DNA from: Perkinsus chesapeaki
Lineage: Eukaryota; Perkinsozoa; Perkinsida; Perkinsidae
NCBI GenBank assembly: GCA_013115145.1
Contig: JAAPAO010000198.1
Coordinates: 1 to 53,534 of the forward strand
Direction of reading: 5' to 3'
DNA: 53,534 nucleotides
Shown here: positions 10,801 to 22,729 of the stretch, piece after piece
Numbering within the stretch: the first letter of the stretch is position 1
Layout: every line of letters begins with the position of its first letter
Notes under the pieces: model-generated
Database searches by the model: none
The model's input: only the letters and a program-made list of their open reading frames with translations
Told to the model about the DNA's origin: nothing
Made by a program: the position numbers and the translations under genes

Positions 10801-13670
10801 AGTTGGAGGACTCCTAGACTAGAATTCCCGCCGCTCTTCAAGTCCCGAGCCGGAGTATTCGGTTCCGGTAAGGGGTAGCTGGTACTACCAGCTACCCCTA
10901 CTATCAGCCTGGTAGGCGCAGCCTCTAACCAGATTCAACGCTGTCAAAAATGCAGAACATATTTTCTTGTTGCTTTTCTCAATCGGTGGAAATCTCGCTA
11001 TCTTCGCCTTGACAGCAATTGCGTTAGGTAATCTTCTGATCATCATAGTGTTTCAGAGATTATGTTTGGTTATATTGCGGCTTTGCGAACTGCAATTTTT
11101 TTGCATTACGCACATTCATTTCTTTCCGAGCCTGCCCTGTGACCACGTGACGCTGTTGCTCTTTGTTCAGCTGATATTGTTAACTCCTGCAACTGGCTTG
11201 GTAACCGTCAAAGGCTAACTGAGGTCATCGATGAGATGTGCAGCAATTGGGAGCAGTCCATGCTGGTGAGCAAGGGTATACGGTCTTAGAAAGGACAATT
11301 CGCTTAGTGTCAAAGCTCTTTTGAATTGTTCGAGAAGTAATTAGTTCAACCAGACATGGTGTCGTAGTGGCATCATCATCATCATTATCGCCGCAGTGCA
11401 GTATGTTCCACGAAGCTAATAACCTTTTCCAGTTTATAGTTAGGTAGTTGTTTAGTATAGGAAACCTATAACCAGTTTCCTATACTTTAGTTACTACTAC
11501 AGTATTTTATGGTGTATTATACACTTTACTATAGCTTCTCTAATTCGGCGATCACTGCACTGTGGTTCCATCGCTATCGTTACACTAATTTGTCCGCTTG
11601 TCTGGTTTGACCTTTTTTGTGAGTATCTTACAATCCACCATATAAGGCGTGGCTCGAGGAACGAGGATATCAATTTTTAATAGTGCAAGTTTCTTAATGA
11701 AAGCAACTGTTCGGATAATAGACTATTATCTTATAAAATATAACGTACTGAATACATTGTTTCTGACAGTAACCTGAGAATCAATCGCTTCCCGGAACAA
11801 TTCGTATTTTGGTTCTTCCTCATCAGATTGGTGCCGGTCACCAGCTAGCTCTGAGTGCAGCATACGCCTCGCTTCCCTCCGACAGTCGAGTCCACGATGC
11901 CAATAGGAGGGACTATGCGCAAAATGGTAGGTGTCTCCTCCCAAGCGCTTCGGAAATCTCGTTCTACTGCAGGCTTGCCACATTACCGCGAGCTCTTGCG
12001 GCTGAGAAATCTGCTCAAGTCGGACGACAAATGGCTGGATGTGGCTGAGGCGTTGAGGCTGACGGCGGCCCGCGCGCTGAACAGGTGAATTCGAAGAAGG
12101 TTTACCAGGACGACTTGGTGATTAGAGAGACGTTCGCTGTGGTGAGTGCAGCGGGTCCGGAGGAGTCAAAGGAAATCTGGGGAGGCTTTAGCGGCCGACT
12201 TTCGAGATCAGGTAGGAGGTATGCCTCAACGATTTAGAGGTAGATGGTCACTATCAGGTGCTCGGGAAGGAGGCTCCAATTTGGTAACTGTGGGAGCTCT
12301 CGGCATACCGGGAACATCCTATGCCATAGCCTCACCGACCGCACAGGTGAAGCGACCGGCAGATATTTTCATTGAGCAGTTGGTCAGGTTGGATATAATT
12401 CCAGAGCATTGACTGTGGCAGAGGGAACGGATGTTGGTAACGCTATTGTGGCGGCTCAGTTGGTTAATATGAACTATATGTGGCAACAGATACGCATGCA
12501 GGTGAGGGAATGGGGGGGGTTGGTGAAGTGGTATATCTGAGCCGGTTATATTGTATAGCGTTGACCATACTGTCATTAGCTGCTAAGGTTTCACGGTGCA
12601 ACTCCGCAATGTTTTATCATTACTATTTTACTGTGTTGTCTTCTGGTCTGTCATATTACAGTGTGTCTACTCGCATTTAGGTATTAGGTAAATATAGGTC
12701 GTCCAACGCCTCACCTATTGCTTGTCACTCCTCGGACAACGACAGCTTAATGGTTAGCAGATAGTCATAGTTAGGGCCGATTTTCTTAGTACTGCAATGC
12801 ATGGGCTAGTATCTCACTTGATGACGATCTACTCCTTAACTGCTTGCTGTCATGTCAGGGAGGAGCATACGGTGCAGCATGTCAATTCAATCACCGCAGC
12901 AAGACGTTCGGCATGACCACTTATAGAGACCCGCATGTGAGGAGGTCTTTGCAGATTATGCGAGACGTAAGGCCTCCGCCTTACTTCGGGGATTATCTTC
13001 AATGCAGGCTGGCAAATGGTTGCAAGATTCGGCGTCGTTTGATTCGAGTACGGTGGACCAAGCTACAGTTGGTGTGATAGGGCAGCTTGAGATAGGCCAC
13101 TTCATGCCTGATGAGGTAGAGCCAGCCACTGATGCCCTTCCTGTGTGGGTTCGTGTATGATTAGCATTTGCTACATGATACTTTAAAGTCTATGAGTCTC
13201 CGTAAATGTTCTACAATACTGTGCAGTAAGCGTAGGTCACCGTCTGCATGTGATTTTGTAACCGTAGTAATATTGTACACTTCTGCGTAGATGTGTATGT
13301 TTCATGTCCTCTTTGTGAATCACAGATTGTAATTGAGTGACCTGCTTAAAAGGCTATCATGCGAAGTGTGGAATGGTCGATGCACCACAGTCGTATCTTT
13401 GCAGACACTCCGCGCATCATTGATCCGCTGGCTTGCTGGTGAGACTCCCGAGGAGCGCCAGGCCCGCCGTATTGGCATCTTGGCGGCTACCAAAGAGGGA
13501 ATCCGTGAAGTCGGTGAGCACATTGTCGACACGAGCTCCTCTGCTGAGGTAACACAATCACCAGTCGTTATCGTCTTGGTAATGCTTGACAGGTCTGCAT
13601 TGGAAGTGAGGCAGCACTAACTGAGGCTGGTATCAGTCCAGTACTACCGCTTGTTGGAGATGCGGAGTAG
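7827..13670 (+). CDS. Presequence protease, M16C metallopeptidase (PreP)
   Basis: PreP degrades cleaved targeting peptides inside mitochondria or plastids. Exons that join in phase: 7827-10046, 10526-10633, 10682-10784, 11171-11265, 11827-11926, 11973-12040, 12085-12211, 12258-12346, 12388-12501, 12859-12966, 13008-13115, 13405-13548, 13593-13670. They give 1153 residues. The inverted zinc motif HVLEH (HxxEH) is at residues 220-224, followed by SVLCGS and the conserved NEMKGVYS segment. Later exons carry the M16C pattern: THTGGVS, then QQIRMQ, then GGAYG, then a final region ending in VGDAE. The family length is about 1000-1100. Two starts are possible. ATG 7827 adds a hydrophobic stretch, while ATG 8082 gives 1068 residues beginning with an Arg/Ala/Ser-rich, acid-free leader typical of mitochondrial import. 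The 12041-12084 intron is needed to keep the frame, although its sequence looks codable. The family call is very secure. Confidence 0.93.
10871..10899. repeat. Perfect palindrome, 14-nt arms, 1-nt spacer
   Basis: Arms 10871-10884 and 10886-10899 are perfect reverse complements around a single C. It sits in the long intron (10785-11170) of the PreP gene. It belongs to the same class as the palindromes at 20.4-22.0 kb. Confidence 0.85.
11452..11485. repeat. Inverted repeat, 11-nt arms, about 9-nt loop
   Basis: GTATAGGAAAC recurs as its reverse complement GTTTCCTATAC about nine bases downstream, inside a PreP intron. It would form a stable hairpin in RNA or single-stranded DNA. No function is known to me. 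Confidence 0.6.
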
Positions 13671-14029
13671 ATGTGTTTCATTGTGCCTTTGTTTCCTATT
13701 GGGACAAGTGTTGTGCTTACGTCAATTCTTCTACTTCTCCGTTGTTCTCTGAGCGGCTGTCACCATCTTGCCCATAGAGCTCGTTTCATGGTACGTCTGA
13801 TGCATAAAGCCACCATCTGTACAACAGCATTACATCGGTCCCTAGTAGTTGGAATAATGCCACACAATATGCGTGAGATTTGAGTTCTTCTAACTACGGA
13901 CCCATCACTGACTGAAGCCAATATGTCTTCATGCCCGTAGTTAGATCCCGCCCCCCCCCAGGGCGTTTTTAATAGGAGCATTGTTGCTTAATTTATGATA
14001 GGCAAGTATAATGACATGATATATTTGTA

Positions 14030-15641
14030 ATGTCAGTTCAACCCGCGCTATCTTCGGATATGCCCACACTTCTTCAACATAACCCAACAACTCGTGTCTC
14101 AGTAAAGCGCGCTGGTCGCCAACCACGGGAGCTCAAGGACAGGTGAGAACGAGCAGCTGCAGCCGTATGGTGCAGGTGGGTGGGTACTGCTGCTGGCCTT
14201 CTAACAGGTATCGAGTGGCGTGCTTGCAACGGCTGGTTGCGAGCAGGAAGACCATCATCGACCGTATCAGAGGAGTGCATGATAGCTGCCAATCGGAGGT
14301 CACCATCAAATGGTTACCATTTTCCCTGCTTATTTGATCTGTTGGCGGGATCTGTTGATCTAGCGTCGTCGGGAACGAGGCTGCTACTCTTGGCAGGTTA
14401 TCGCGGAGGCTGTCGGAGGCGAGCTTAGCAACCTTCGGAAAGAGAACGATGTCGGGCTCCTTGGTGGGGAAGACTGGGTTGATCTCGCACGGTTGTTAGA
14501 GGAAGACCTGAGAGACCAACTTGAACGACTGGACAACGATGCGGAATGCCGCGGTGAGAACTGGGCACGTGCTTCGACTTGGACATATTCTCATGGAGAG
14601 TTTTCATCGGCGGGTATCAGTTGGATATATTACTCTACAGTATAGACTTTATAGTTCATATGCTCGCAACTTCGAAAATAGATTGGGTGTCACTAAACAA
14701 CCGATGATGGGTGATGAAGTTTGTTTAATGGCCCCCCATAAAAAGGGCCGACTGTCACAGTCAGGCCGGGAGCTAGGCCCTGCACAGGAGTCACTACTGA
14801 TGACATCACCGGCGGGCCAGCTTTTGGGAGTCTCCGACTGTTTCCGTCCTTCCATTTCGCAACTACCTCAGAGATTAGCCTTCTTGGGAATCGCCAAGGC
14901 GCTGCCTTGCGGGGTCGGGGTATCGTCGAAGGGGGGCCTACTACAGCTCTACAGGACTTGGACCTCTCACGTGGGAACCACACTCGATGCTATTTCGTCG
15001 TCATTCTAGGCAATTTTAACACACGCTACCGCGTTCAAAGCCGAACCGAACAGAAGAGAGCTCCCGGTTAATGACTGCGATCACCACAGAGTTATGCTAC
15101 ATTTTTGGGCGTGTTGCGCGAAATTCGGTATGAGATTCTTTGCACGCGTGCACAAAAACTGTCTCTACCGAGATGCCTTTCGGTGTTGTCAGACTTTGCG
15201 GCTTGCCGCCTGCATGAAATTGAGGAAATGGAGATGCAAGCTGCCGTCGAGGAGCTGTAGGCATTCTGTCTCTTATCTTCTCAATAATAGCTTACGATTA
15301 GATACTTGTCACACATGGCGACTCAAGGGGGAGTTCCCTGTCCGTTGTGTTCAAAAGGCAAGCTCGGCCTCAGCCGATCAGATGGCCTACTCTGGTGTGA
15401 GAGCTGTATCGATATGAGGTTACGCTTGGGAAGGCCAGGTAGAGAGCAACACGCCCGTTGCTCGGGTGATGATGTCTTATCAGGTTTAAGCTTAGAGGAC
15501 GACATCGCACCTCTCTTGCATTCAGCTGTTCGTCGACACCTAGAGGAGGGTAAATGCGAACAGAGCCCAACGTTTAAGATTAAGGATGGTAGACTGATAG
15601 CACTCTGCAATATGTGCCACTGGAAAAATGAAGCACTTTAG
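14030..15641 (+). CDS. RPA-interacting protein (RPAIN) homologue, zinc-finger C-terminus
   Basis: RPAIN proteins carry replication protein A into the nucleus. Exons 14030-14142, 14208-14298, 14397-14553, 15193-15256 and 15302-15641 join in phase to 254 residues. The N-terminal region has the family's basic helix, where RYRVACLQRLVASRK matches the conserved R-x-R-x2-C-L-x-R-L-x-x-S-R pattern. It is followed by an acidic helical middle part. The last exon has CPLC, WCESC, a conserved His/Cys pair and CNMC, matching the RPA-interacting C-terminal zinc domain. The 14554-15192 intron is long (639 nt) and contains an alternative open exon (see findings). The start is the first ATG in the chain. The family call rests on motif order and cysteine spacing. 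The third-to-fourth exon junction is the weakest. Confidence 0.75.
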
Positions 15642-16429
15642 AATTGAAGCTACTACTTGTTTTAAAACTTCTCACTAATGAACGTAAGGCGTCTTGTTGC
15701 GCAGTTAGATCGCTCTATCGGCGGCAAATCTCGAGTGTGTGTAGTCCCGGAACACGTCGGAACCGCTATCGGTGTGATCCCTCTAAAATCGGAAATGAGT
15801 ATGTGTAGAATTCCGCACACATGGCGAGCAATAGTGAGCTGACTTCTGACATTCTTGACCGCGGCGAGTCCGACTAGAGAAGTTCAGGGCTACTGAGTCA
15901 GCAGTCCACTTAGAAAGCCCTACATACATTTCAGCAGTAAAGAGAATTCAATACGCTCGTTGAGTTCGATCGGATGGCGAGGAAGTCGAGTGTGATGTTA
16001 CAGTGTTCTGGAAGTGCGAATGTTATCTGCGCCTCGCTACCTCCTTGTTGTTTGTCTCCTGCCTGAGGTCTTTGGAGTGAATTTCCTTACAGCACCTGGT
16101 CATCAAATGTGTTTCCAGTAAGATACCGCCGATCTAGCAGTTTGGTAGGGAGTGTGATCATTAGTCAGGACATTTCCAGTGACTCGGCTATAGTAGCAAA
16201 GTACACCAAAGCTACGTACTTGATGATGGAAGGAGTAGACGAGGTCGATATGCAATTGGAGTAGGATCGCCATCACACACATTCGCTCGGGTTTGAGATA
16301 TATTCCAACACTAGCTAGAATGCAACCGTCTCTAAAACCCAATAGTTCCAGATAGAATCGTTTCAATATATAATTGGTAACAGAATTTTACTCCACGGGT
16401 TCCTATTTATAGTGCTGAATATCTTCATT
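15642..16429. other. Intergenic spacer, no gene seen
   Basis: Short open frames occur on both strands, but none has splice-phase continuity or recognisable protein character. I see no tRNA, rRNA or repeat here. Confidence 0.4.
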
Positions 16430-17075
16430 ATGGGACCATTAAGGTGCGAACTGCGCTTCGTGCCTCGCGATGTAGAAGGCGACGACGGCACAGGAACCCG
16501 AAACCAGCCTACGATTCGTGCCCTGCCGAAGGTGGAACAGTCGGGACAAGAGGCTTTCTCGCCGAAGTTTGGTGAGCTTGCAAACTTCATGCTACCAGTT
16601 GATTGTTCCGTGCAGGTGGACAATATGATATCTGTGTGATATGCCTCGAAGAGCCCGGTGGTAGATGGAAGGCACAGTTAGCGAAGAATGCCAAGTATGC
16701 GACACTTCCAAGGCCGCTAATTATATCCTGGAATTTCCTCAATTTATGTGAATGAACTAGCATGCCAGCTAAGCGGTTCATTCCTGGCTACTTTGGCTGC
16801 TACTAGACTAGCATCTCGCATCACACAATCTTTGCTTTAACAGCGTGTGAGAATCGTCGCAAGATGCGAACTGTTGTTTAGGACCAAATGGAGCCTGACA
16901 GTTGATGTGCTGGGTGAGGTCGAGATGATGGAGATGCCCTTTAGTTCCGGGGATGCAGCAACCAGCGAAAACTTTAAAATCACGTAACTAATTGCATCTC
17001 ACAATCCGTTTAATCCGTCGGTCCACGCGCAGCTGTGGTGCAGCTGCTGCACACTACCATGGTGCTTATTCTTAG
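16430..17075 (+). CDS. Small protein of unknown function
   Basis: I do not recognise this protein. Exon 1, 16430-16571, begins MGPLRCELRF and ends in phase 1 at GTGAGC. A 44-nt intron leads to exon 2 from 16616, which has a CVICLEEP segment that recalls the first half of a RING finger but lacks the later cysteine and histidine ligands. Exon 3, 16844-16983, is clearly coding (alternating hydrophobic strands such as VRIVARCELLF). A 49-nt intron joins it in phase to 17033-17075, which ends KITCGAAAAHYHGAYS and stops. The donor of exon 2 is unresolved because no phase-0 GT fits; a GC donor is possible. The protein would be roughly 140-160 residues. Confidence 0.45.
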
Positions 17076-17978
17076 AGCCAAAAAATTAAAAAGTTTAATC
17101 GGAAGGGTGACTGGCATGGTATCGGAAAACGAATATGAACGGCGCCAAGAGGAAGTAAGACGATCAACTGTAGCTCATGTAGGAACCGTTTTTAGATCTT
17201 TCGCGATACGTCGGAGTTGGTGAACAGTCGAGTGATGTGGGTTGCTATTTTGCAGATTTCAATCTACGCTGTCGCCTGCGCGTATCAAATGTAGAGAGCA
17301 TCTGTACGGCAGTCTTACTTCATTTGACAGTGTTCTTAGGCGAAGTCTGCGGGGCTTCTTTAGGCAGCATAAGATTTTCTAAACATGTGCCAAGGTATGC
17401 TGTGTTGTGTTCCAAGTGTGGGTAATGCCTGCTAGGCATCACGAAGTATCTATAAACTGCTCCTACTGTACATTCTTGGACCTTCATCGTGAATCGGGGA
17501 TCGAATACACCCGCTACTGCTCTTGTCACGACCGCAAGCCTTGCGGTCGTCACAAGCCTTAGGCCTTCTCTAATCGTCAAGTCATATAAGGTCCACTATG
17601 GTAAGTGTGGACCACGCAGTGTCATTCCTCATAGGCGCTGACGGGACTCCCAACCGAACGAGATATGTTGGCAGTTATAGGCCAGGGTTTCGCGTGGGTG
17701 CCCTGTCACTGAAGTAGGGCAACAGCATGTACAATAAACATCAACCAATTTGTACTCCGAACGCTTGGATGCGCCCTGGTGGGCTGAAACGAACTCCGCG
17801 GTAACTTGACTAACCAGGGGAGATCGTTGGCCAACAATGCTTGCAACCAGCTGCGTGTTCTGGAATTAATACCACTGGAACTGCAGTCAGAATTACCTGT
17901 CTCTACTTAGACACCTTGGACACCTCAATATATATACGGTTAACGAAATGTGATTTATATGGGTTCAGTATTATAGTC
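17076..17978. other. Spacer with one candidate exon
   Basis: A short open segment at 17116-17154 (MVSENEYERRQEE, ending at a good GTAAGA donor) might be a 5' exon of the following ankyrin gene. I could not connect it by phase. At 17520-17542 lies a perfect palindrome (11-nt arms, one-base spacer, core CCGCAAG C CTTGCGG). Confidence 0.3.
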
Positions 17979-20196
17979 ATGACCGAATTCCCCGAAGAAA
18001 TTCCTCCCTCTTGTCGGTTGGGTTTTAATAGTAAATGCGTCCATCCTACAACACCGGTGCTTTCGGTGAAGTTAAGGCGAAACCTTTCTACGCGGCATGC
18101 CAACAAGGTGGGGACATTCAAGTGATGGAAAGCGATGTGTCGTCTAGGAGATGTGGCTGAAGCCCGGAAACTGCTGTATGATGACCCAACAGAGAGCACG
18201 TTCTGGGCAGAGAACGAATGCGTTCCTTGTCCCCTAACACTAGCCGTTCACAGTCAATCACCTGCTATGGTACGTACGAGCATAAGCAAATGCCGTGGAT
18301 AAGCCGAGCAAACAAGTTTAATCAGGTCGAGCTACTACTGCAGCACGGCATAGGCAAACCAAAAACGGTAAGACACCCATCACCACCTCTGAAACTCCCT
18401 AGGCGCGTCGATTAACTAGTTTCCCCGCGAAACTTTGGCGAGCCAGAAGTTTTGACTCAAAACTGATTGCATAACCAGCTTTGTCAAAGTTCGACGAGCG
18501 AGCCATCTGCCGGTCAGAACAATATGATATGTGGCCCTGCCACAGACTGGCAGAGAGCCTCTGAGGCAGATAGTTTTCCTTCTGATGCTGAAATTGTTCA
18601 TTTATGTCGCGCGCTGCCGCCTATAACTTAGTAGCCTACTTCTTGTGTAAGCGAACAGCAGGCAATATAGGATAGTGTAACACAACGCAAGGCACGTGAA
18701 TACTCTAGCTTGGAGATGACGGTCTCTGATACAGGTTATTGGCAAGGCAATGATCGCTGCAGCCATGGTTGGCAACTTGAAGATCATGAGCCTTCTGTCC
18801 TCTGCCGATCCGTCTATCGTCGATTACGAAGACCTTCAGAAAGATCCTCCGTCAACACCCTTACTTGCTGCAGTAAGAGTATCCGCTGCTGCCTTTCAAA
18901 GATCGTGAGACTACCGATACCAGCGAGTTAGACTCGCCGAGTTTTGCGTATCGTAGTCCGATTGTAAGTCGATAACTTATCGACGATTATATCGTCGAGA
19001 GTGGTCGAATACTTCTACTCGGAAATCACGATGTTTTCGCTTCCCCGGTTTTTGTTCCAAAAGCCTTTCCAATGAAAAGTTTTTATTCCATAAGCTACGT
19101 TCCAAGATATACTACGCACAGGATGAAGCAGTGCGAACGCTTCTCGACTTGTCCGCCTCACCCATCGGACCACAACCGGAAGGTTTCACCCCCCTCCACA
19201 TGGCAGCTCATACAAATTCGACATGGGCGATGGAGATGCTTCTCGGACGGACATCCGTGACACTTTTAAGCAAGGTTGGGGTGCCTCCTAGGTCGCTGTA
19301 CAGTTATACAACTAATAGGTGCCTGGATTCTGCGGTTCCGCTTCTGAAGGAGAGAATCAGCCTTCAGTGATTCACGTGGCTATTCGTCGATGCAATCTTG
19401 AGCTTGTTCAGCTACTGCTACGCCATCGAGTAGCATGCACATCCGCCGCAGCGTCGTGAAATCGTCTTTACGCAATTCAGGCTGACCCGACTTCACCTTC
19501 GGGGCCTGATGGCGTAACACCCTTGATGATTGCATCTCAGAATGGGAACGCTGGTAGAAGCTGAGCTACCACCATAGCACCTCGGCAAATATGCTCAGTT
19601 GGCGCCGACAACATCGTCAACTTCCTTTTGACCATCGACTCTGTCAGAAGGAGTGTCAACGCTGCTTGCGGGCGCGCGAAATCAATCTACTGCGGGTTAG
19701 GCTCGCCTGACTTGTGGGCCAACACCAACTAACAGCGACGTTAGATACACGGCTCTTCACTTTGCAGCAGAAGCTGGCTGCCTCAAAGCTGTCCGCACCC
19801 TTCTCATATCGGGCGCTTCCCCGAACAAACGTACCGATAGTCATAAACAGTTAAGGTCAACTCGTTCATGTTCTATGTGAACTATCATCGCAGGTATGGC
19901 CATCTTCCTCTGGACCTTTTTCGCGCCAGGGCACGTCCGGAGCTCGGTGGCCATACTTCCGAAAAGGAAGCGCTTGATGATGAAATCTCGCAGGAGCTGA
20001 CTCGTTGCGGCCTCTGCGATGCGAAGGGTTCGACAGTTGTATGAATCGCATGCGATGTTTGGCAGCTAGCTGCTTTACACATCAGTTATGTTTCCGCTGT
20101 CACGCGCAACGCTACTGCACTGACACCTGCCAGAAGAGACACTGGCGTTCACATAAATCATGCTGCAATAACATGGGTGCCGAAAAGGCTCCTTAA
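17979..20196 (+). CDS. Ankyrin-repeat protein with C-terminal MYND zinc finger (ANKMY2-like)
   Basis: The order of domains is ankyrin repeats, then a MYND finger, as in ANKMY2-type proteins, which act in protein-protein scaffolding and, in animals, at cilia. Ankyrin units are visible in successive small exons. They include LGDVAEARKLL (about 18140-18270), VELLLQHG (18326-18367), a GFTPLHMAAH unit (about 19123-19275), LELVQLLLRH (about 19362), GVTPLMIASQNGN (about 19520) and YTALHFAAEAGCLKAV (about 19740-19840). The last exons give CGLC, then CFRC, YC, C and HWRSHKSC, a complete C6HC MYND pattern, and stop at 20194-20196. Introns of 40-50 nt separate most units. The 5' end (ATG 17979) and the exons near 18370-18960 are not settled. 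The ankyrin and MYND calls are secure. Confidence 0.75.
18968..18984. repeat. Perfect palindrome, 8-nt arms, 1-nt spacer
   Basis: GTCGATAA and TTATCGAC flank a single C, and a second inverted repeat (8-nt arms, three-base loop) overlaps it immediately downstream. Both lie in what reads as intron of the ankyrin-MYND gene. Confidence 0.75.
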
Positions 20197-20426
20197 ACGA
20201 CAACAACAGTAGGGCCAGCCTGCGACCATCCTCGTAAGCTCTGCGCTATCGGCCGGTGCAGCTTGTACACGAGTGATTCATTGCTCATTAATCAATCCAT
20301 CGTATGGTTTCCATTATCATAATTGGGTGTTGGTGGAGCATGTAACTTGATTGAGTAAGGACGTAAGTCATTCACGATGAGTGTTGGCGTTATAACATAT
20401 AGTTCCGCTCAAGTAAAAGGTCCTAC
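20197..20426. other. Intergenic stretch after the ankyrin-MYND gene
   Basis: No gene is seen. The sequence leads into the palindrome-rich region that begins at 20427. Confidence 0.35.
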
Positions 20427-21981
20427 GGAATATCATATTCCATATTCCGAATATGGTTTTGCACTATACCTGCAAAAATTACCCAAGTATACCCGTTAAC
20501 AATTTATTGAAGAAGGCGACGAAGGACTAATAGTCCTGGACTATCTCTAAAAGTGAAGTAGCGGGTTTCGAATGCCCCTAAAAGGGACAAACGATACCAT
20601 TCCTCCCTTTGATGCCATTCGTTTCGAATTGCATCAAGGAAGGACTGGTTCCGGAAGGAGTTGCTGAAAACCTCGTCCAGAAAACCCCTCACTTGGATCC
20701 CTAGAGTCTGGGGGTCTGACCCCAGTCCTGTGGCCAAGTAGCACACGCTAAAGAGGCCGACTGGACTTGAGGTGAAAAGAGATCCCCAGTGATACTGGTT
20801 TGTGAACCAGTACCAACCAAAACAGGAGCAGCAGGAGGAGGAGCAACAGCAACCGTATCATCGTCATCATCATCCGGTGTCTCGGCAAGGCCCTTGCCGA
20901 GACACCGGGGGCACCTGGGGGCACCACCGCCATGCCCCTGGGGCATGGCGGTGGTGGCGGTGATGCCGAAGTCTTCGACTCGAAGAAGCTGTCGAATAAC
21001 TTTACGCTCACATCAATATCATTATTATCGTCTTCGTCATCCTCGTTGTCATGATAACAAAGTGTCATTGTCATTGACAATGTCATCATCAACCGCGTTC
21101 AATTTGAACGGTTTAAAGATGGAAATTCTACCTCCGGCTTGGGCCACGGTAGAATTGATGACATGATGCTTCGGTTTTCAATGACAACTCGTCATCAACG
21201 TCGGAGGGTTGGGCTTGTTGTCACGAGGGCGTTTCGGCATAATGGAATACAATAATCCTACAAAAAACCTTACAAAGAGATAAGACAACAACGAATATGC
21301 TTTACGCATACAAATAAAAGAATCATCATCATCACTATCAGGAAATTAGTCGAGGAAATCTTCATAGAAGAAAAGCGGTGGCCTTTGCCCGAGTGAGGAT
21401 CATATCGTGCAGTGCATTGGGTGTCCAAAAATCAAACAAAATCAAAAAAAGTGAACAAAGGTTGCCCAGACTGGGCAGCCCAGTTGCGTGTCTGCGTGCA
21501 GATGGAACAGAAGTTTCAATGATTCTTGGGAATCCCAAGTTGGGATCAATGGTACTCAATCATAATACTGTATCATGATCGAGTATCAGTGATACTGTAT
21601 TGTCTGTATCACCAAATACTTAACTATTCAGATCCAGTATCATTTTGACCTTTTGTTTTGGCTGTAACAAGATCTTAATAACAGACTGTTATTAACAGCT
21701 GTGTAACCGCAAAACGACCACTGTAAATACCACTGTACTGGGCGACGCAGAGCAACTACAATTATGACAATTGATTTTTCGCCTTTTCGCCTAGGACACT
21801 AGACCAAGCTCGGTCGCCCACCGCTATATTGCAAGTATGAGAACCTTCTAGGCTCGGTATAGTGATAAATAATCACTAATGAGCCATTGGGCCTCTTTCA
21901 CAACAAACTTAAGTTTGTAGATTCTTAGGGTAAGGACTCTTTTCCCACTTACTTAACTTACCGGTGACTCACCGGCGGTGA
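20427..21981. repeat. Cluster of perfect palindromes with single-base spacers
   Basis: At least a dozen perfect inverted repeats separated by exactly one base lie here. They are 20427-20441 (7-nt arms), 20440-20456 (8), 20874-20908 (17), 20922-20956 (17), 20973-20985 (6), 21066-21082 (8), 21096-21110 (7), 21464-21476 and 21471-21483 (6 each, overlapping), 21525-21539 and 21533-21545 (7 and 6, overlapping), 21582-21596 (7), 21676-21694 (9), and 21961-21975 and 21969-21981 (7 and 6, overlapping). Several share an arm with the next palindrome, so the sequence reads X, X', X in series. No protein-coding exon is evident. The arms differ from one another, so this is not one dispersed repeat family. 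Confidence 0.85.
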
Positions 21982-22729
21982 GGCCGTTTCACGGAAAACT
22001 CAGACTTGACCCTAAGAGACCTTACCTTAAGATTTACCATAAGTGAGGTCTCACCGCAAATCTTAAGATCTTACCACAAATCTTAAAAACTTGCGCATGT
22101 TGCAACGCGTGGTGACAGTACTGCGGAACCCTTGACACACTTCACGCGCGACGGCCTCGCGCGTGGCCTATGTTATAAACCGTTGACCCCCTACATCTCT
22201 GAGGGGAACCGCACGGATGACGAACACGACGTCCTTTAATGCATCAACTTGCTTTTAGACGCTGCTCGTGCCGTGCAGCCTGTCGACGGCATAGCTTCCC
22301 CTCTGCTGTCGCAAAATTTGTTAAACGCATGCGCAATTGAAGTGATCGGAAATCGATTCCGACACGCGCAAGTGCAAAAGCATATAGTAAAATTGCTCCA
22401 CGTGGATTTGTACCCACGAGGATTTTTCGAAGCGGGTATGAAGATTAGCGGTGCGAAGTAGGGGAATTATTCCCCGGGAATACATTTTCAACACGTAAGG
22501 TCAGGGCAGGGGTGGTCTACCGGTAAGTTAAGTAAGTGGTTAAGATCTAAGTAAGAGGTTAATCTGAACAAGTTCACTAACTTAAGGGTAGGGTTCCTTA
22601 CCTTAAGGGTGAGGGTTCAAAACTTAAGTAATCTTACCCTCCTTATCTGGTAAGTGAAACGATTTTATGTAAGTTCTTAAGTTCTTACTCGTAAGTTCTT
22701 AAGTAAGTTGCTTGTGAAAGAGGCTCAAT
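21886..22729. mobile_element. 844-bp non-autonomous element with terminal inverted repeats
   Basis: The left end (21886-21903) reads ATTGGGCCTCTTTCACAA. The right end (22712-22729) is its reverse complement with one mismatch. Inward, both arms are rich in CTTAAG/TAAGTTCTT sub-repeats. A 20-bp block at 21946-21965 recurs inverted and intact at 22519-22538. Flanking sequences ACTAATGAGC (21875-21884) and ACTAATAAGC (22731-22740) agree at nine of ten positions and look like a target-site duplication of about 10 bp. No transposase is present; a 70-codon open frame at 22249-22461 has no recognisable domain. Long inverted ends and a 9-11 bp duplication are features of Mutator-like elements, so a MULE-derived MITE is the best guess. 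Confidence 0.6.

Noticed and set aside
20748-21166. Open frames of 114 and 125 codons over the palindromes
   Set aside because: They exist on both strands as mirror products of triplet-rich and palindromic sequence and have no protein character.
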